Source: Pseudarthrobacter sp. IC2-21
GTDB lineage: Bacteria; Actinomycetota; Actinomycetes; Actinomycetales; Micrococcaceae
Length of the DNA stretch: 64,000 nucleotides
Direction of reading: 5' to 3'
Assembly (NCBI RefSeq): GCF_034048115.1
Contig: NZ_CP139145.1
Location: 558,001 to 622,000 of the forward strand
Shown here: piece after piece, positions 63,722-64,000 of the stretch
Position numbering within the stretch: the stretch's first letter is position 1
How the letters are laid out: every line of letters starts with the position of its first letter
Translations under genes and position numbers: made by a program
The notes under the pieces: generated by a model
Database searches by the model: none
What the model was told of the DNA's origin: nothing
Seen by the model: only the letters and a program-made list of their open reading frames with translations

Positions 63722-64000
63722 TCAGGCCGTCCAGCCCGTCGGTGTCGATGATGCGGTACCAGTAATTCCTGCATGGGCTTGGGTCTGCGCCAGGGTGGGG
63801 ATGAAGCCCGTACCGCCCTTGCCGCCCACGACCAGAGACGCTGCCGCGGCACCGTACCGGGCCGCCACGGGGAGCATGTCGCCGAAGACCATCCGGGCGG
63901 TCAGGGTGCCGACGAACGCATCGCCGGCTCCGGTCTGGTCCACCACCGCGGGGGCCGGAATGGCGTCGATCCACGAGCCATCCAGGCCTTCGCCATCAAG
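63722..64000 (-). CDS. PfkB-family sugar kinase, C-terminal end (probably 2-keto-3-deoxygluconate kinase)
   Basis: Only the last 92 codons are in the window. The PfkB signature VVDQTGAGDAFVGTLTARMVFGD holds the catalytic Asp, followed by AARYGAAAASLVVGGKGGTGFIPTL. It stops 15 bases before eda on the same strand. With eda next to it, 2-keto-3-deoxygluconate phosphorylation is the likely role. The final residues are unusual (SSTPTGWTA), see findings for a possible frame change. Confidence 0.85.
   Translation of the reverse strand, partial: LDGEGLDGSWIDAIPAPAVVDQTGAGDAFVGTLTARMVFGDMLPVAARYGAAAASLVVGGKGGTGFIPTLAQTQAHAGITGTASSTPTGWTA

Overview
The window is a high-GC actinobacterial chromosome segment. 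Gene content (PurS/PurQ/small PurL, a RamB-type glyoxylate regulator, a PoxB-type pyruvate dehydrogenase, many Gfo/Idh/MocA oxidoreductases and CUT1-type sugar importers) and protein style point to a soil Micrococcaceae such as Arthrobacter or Pseudarthrobacter. It reads as ordinary chromosome: I see no integrase, transposase, phage module or CRISPR array. The single tRNA gene has no sign of an island beside it.

Layout. 1-3.3 kb: purS-purQ-purL, minus strand, purL cut by the window edge. 3.5-9.4 kb: a small conserved-looking protein, a 1042-residue secreted subtilase, and facing it two proteins that look like Streptomyces-subtilisin-inhibitor (SSI) relatives with a 'glycosylase-like' gene between them. 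9.4-10.7 kb: an OhrR-like regulator, two small paralogous proteins of unknown function and a strong terminator. 10.7-18.7 kb: lysC, an ABC exporter pair, recR, dnaX and the SRP RNA. 18.7-28.9 kb: housekeeping and envelope genes (NIF3-like protein, tRNA-Ser, MpaB-like oxygenase, M23 peptidase with a long Thr/Pro/Gly tail, glutathione peroxidase, phosphodiesterase, Stealth phosphotransferase, HAD phosphatase, LytR_C protein, TetR, FrnE-like DsbA protein). 29.0-32.9 kb: a GT4 glycosyltransferase and glycogen-debranching-type enzyme pair, then a GNAT.

32.9-45.7 kb is a large sugar-catabolic locus. It holds four Gfo/Idh/MocA dehydrogenases, two xylose-isomerase-like TIM barrels, a binding protein with two permeases but no ATPase, an unknown 269-residue protein, a divergent ROK regulator with a palindromic candidate operator, and a D-2-hydroxyacid dehydrogenase. 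Gene kinds resemble pathways that oxidise a sugar or glycoside at C3 before cleavage or isomerisation; the substrate is unknown.

45.9-64 kb: an MFS exporter or cyanate-type transporter, the glyoxylate-shunt genes aceB and aceA with a divergent ramB-like regulator, a TAXI-type binding lipoprotein fused in an operon with a histidine kinase and response regulator and divergent from an MHS organic-acid transporter, poxB, a serpin lipoprotein, a ThiD-family (probably pyridoxal) kinase, rsgA, and the Entner-Doudoroff genes eda and the end of a PfkB kinase.

The most striking non-coding signal is a family of 101-bp nested palindromes, each carrying four inverted copies of the motif ACGCTCTCTCACTT, found three times complete and once as a left half between 47 and 61 kb, always just downstream of genes. 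Other unexplained signals are a perfect 20-bp inverted repeat between aceA and aceB, two tiny ORFs with strong ribosome sites ahead of the MHS transporter and rsgA, 13-bp degenerate tandem repeats ahead of rsgA, and a concentration of protease inhibitors (two SSI-like, one serpin).
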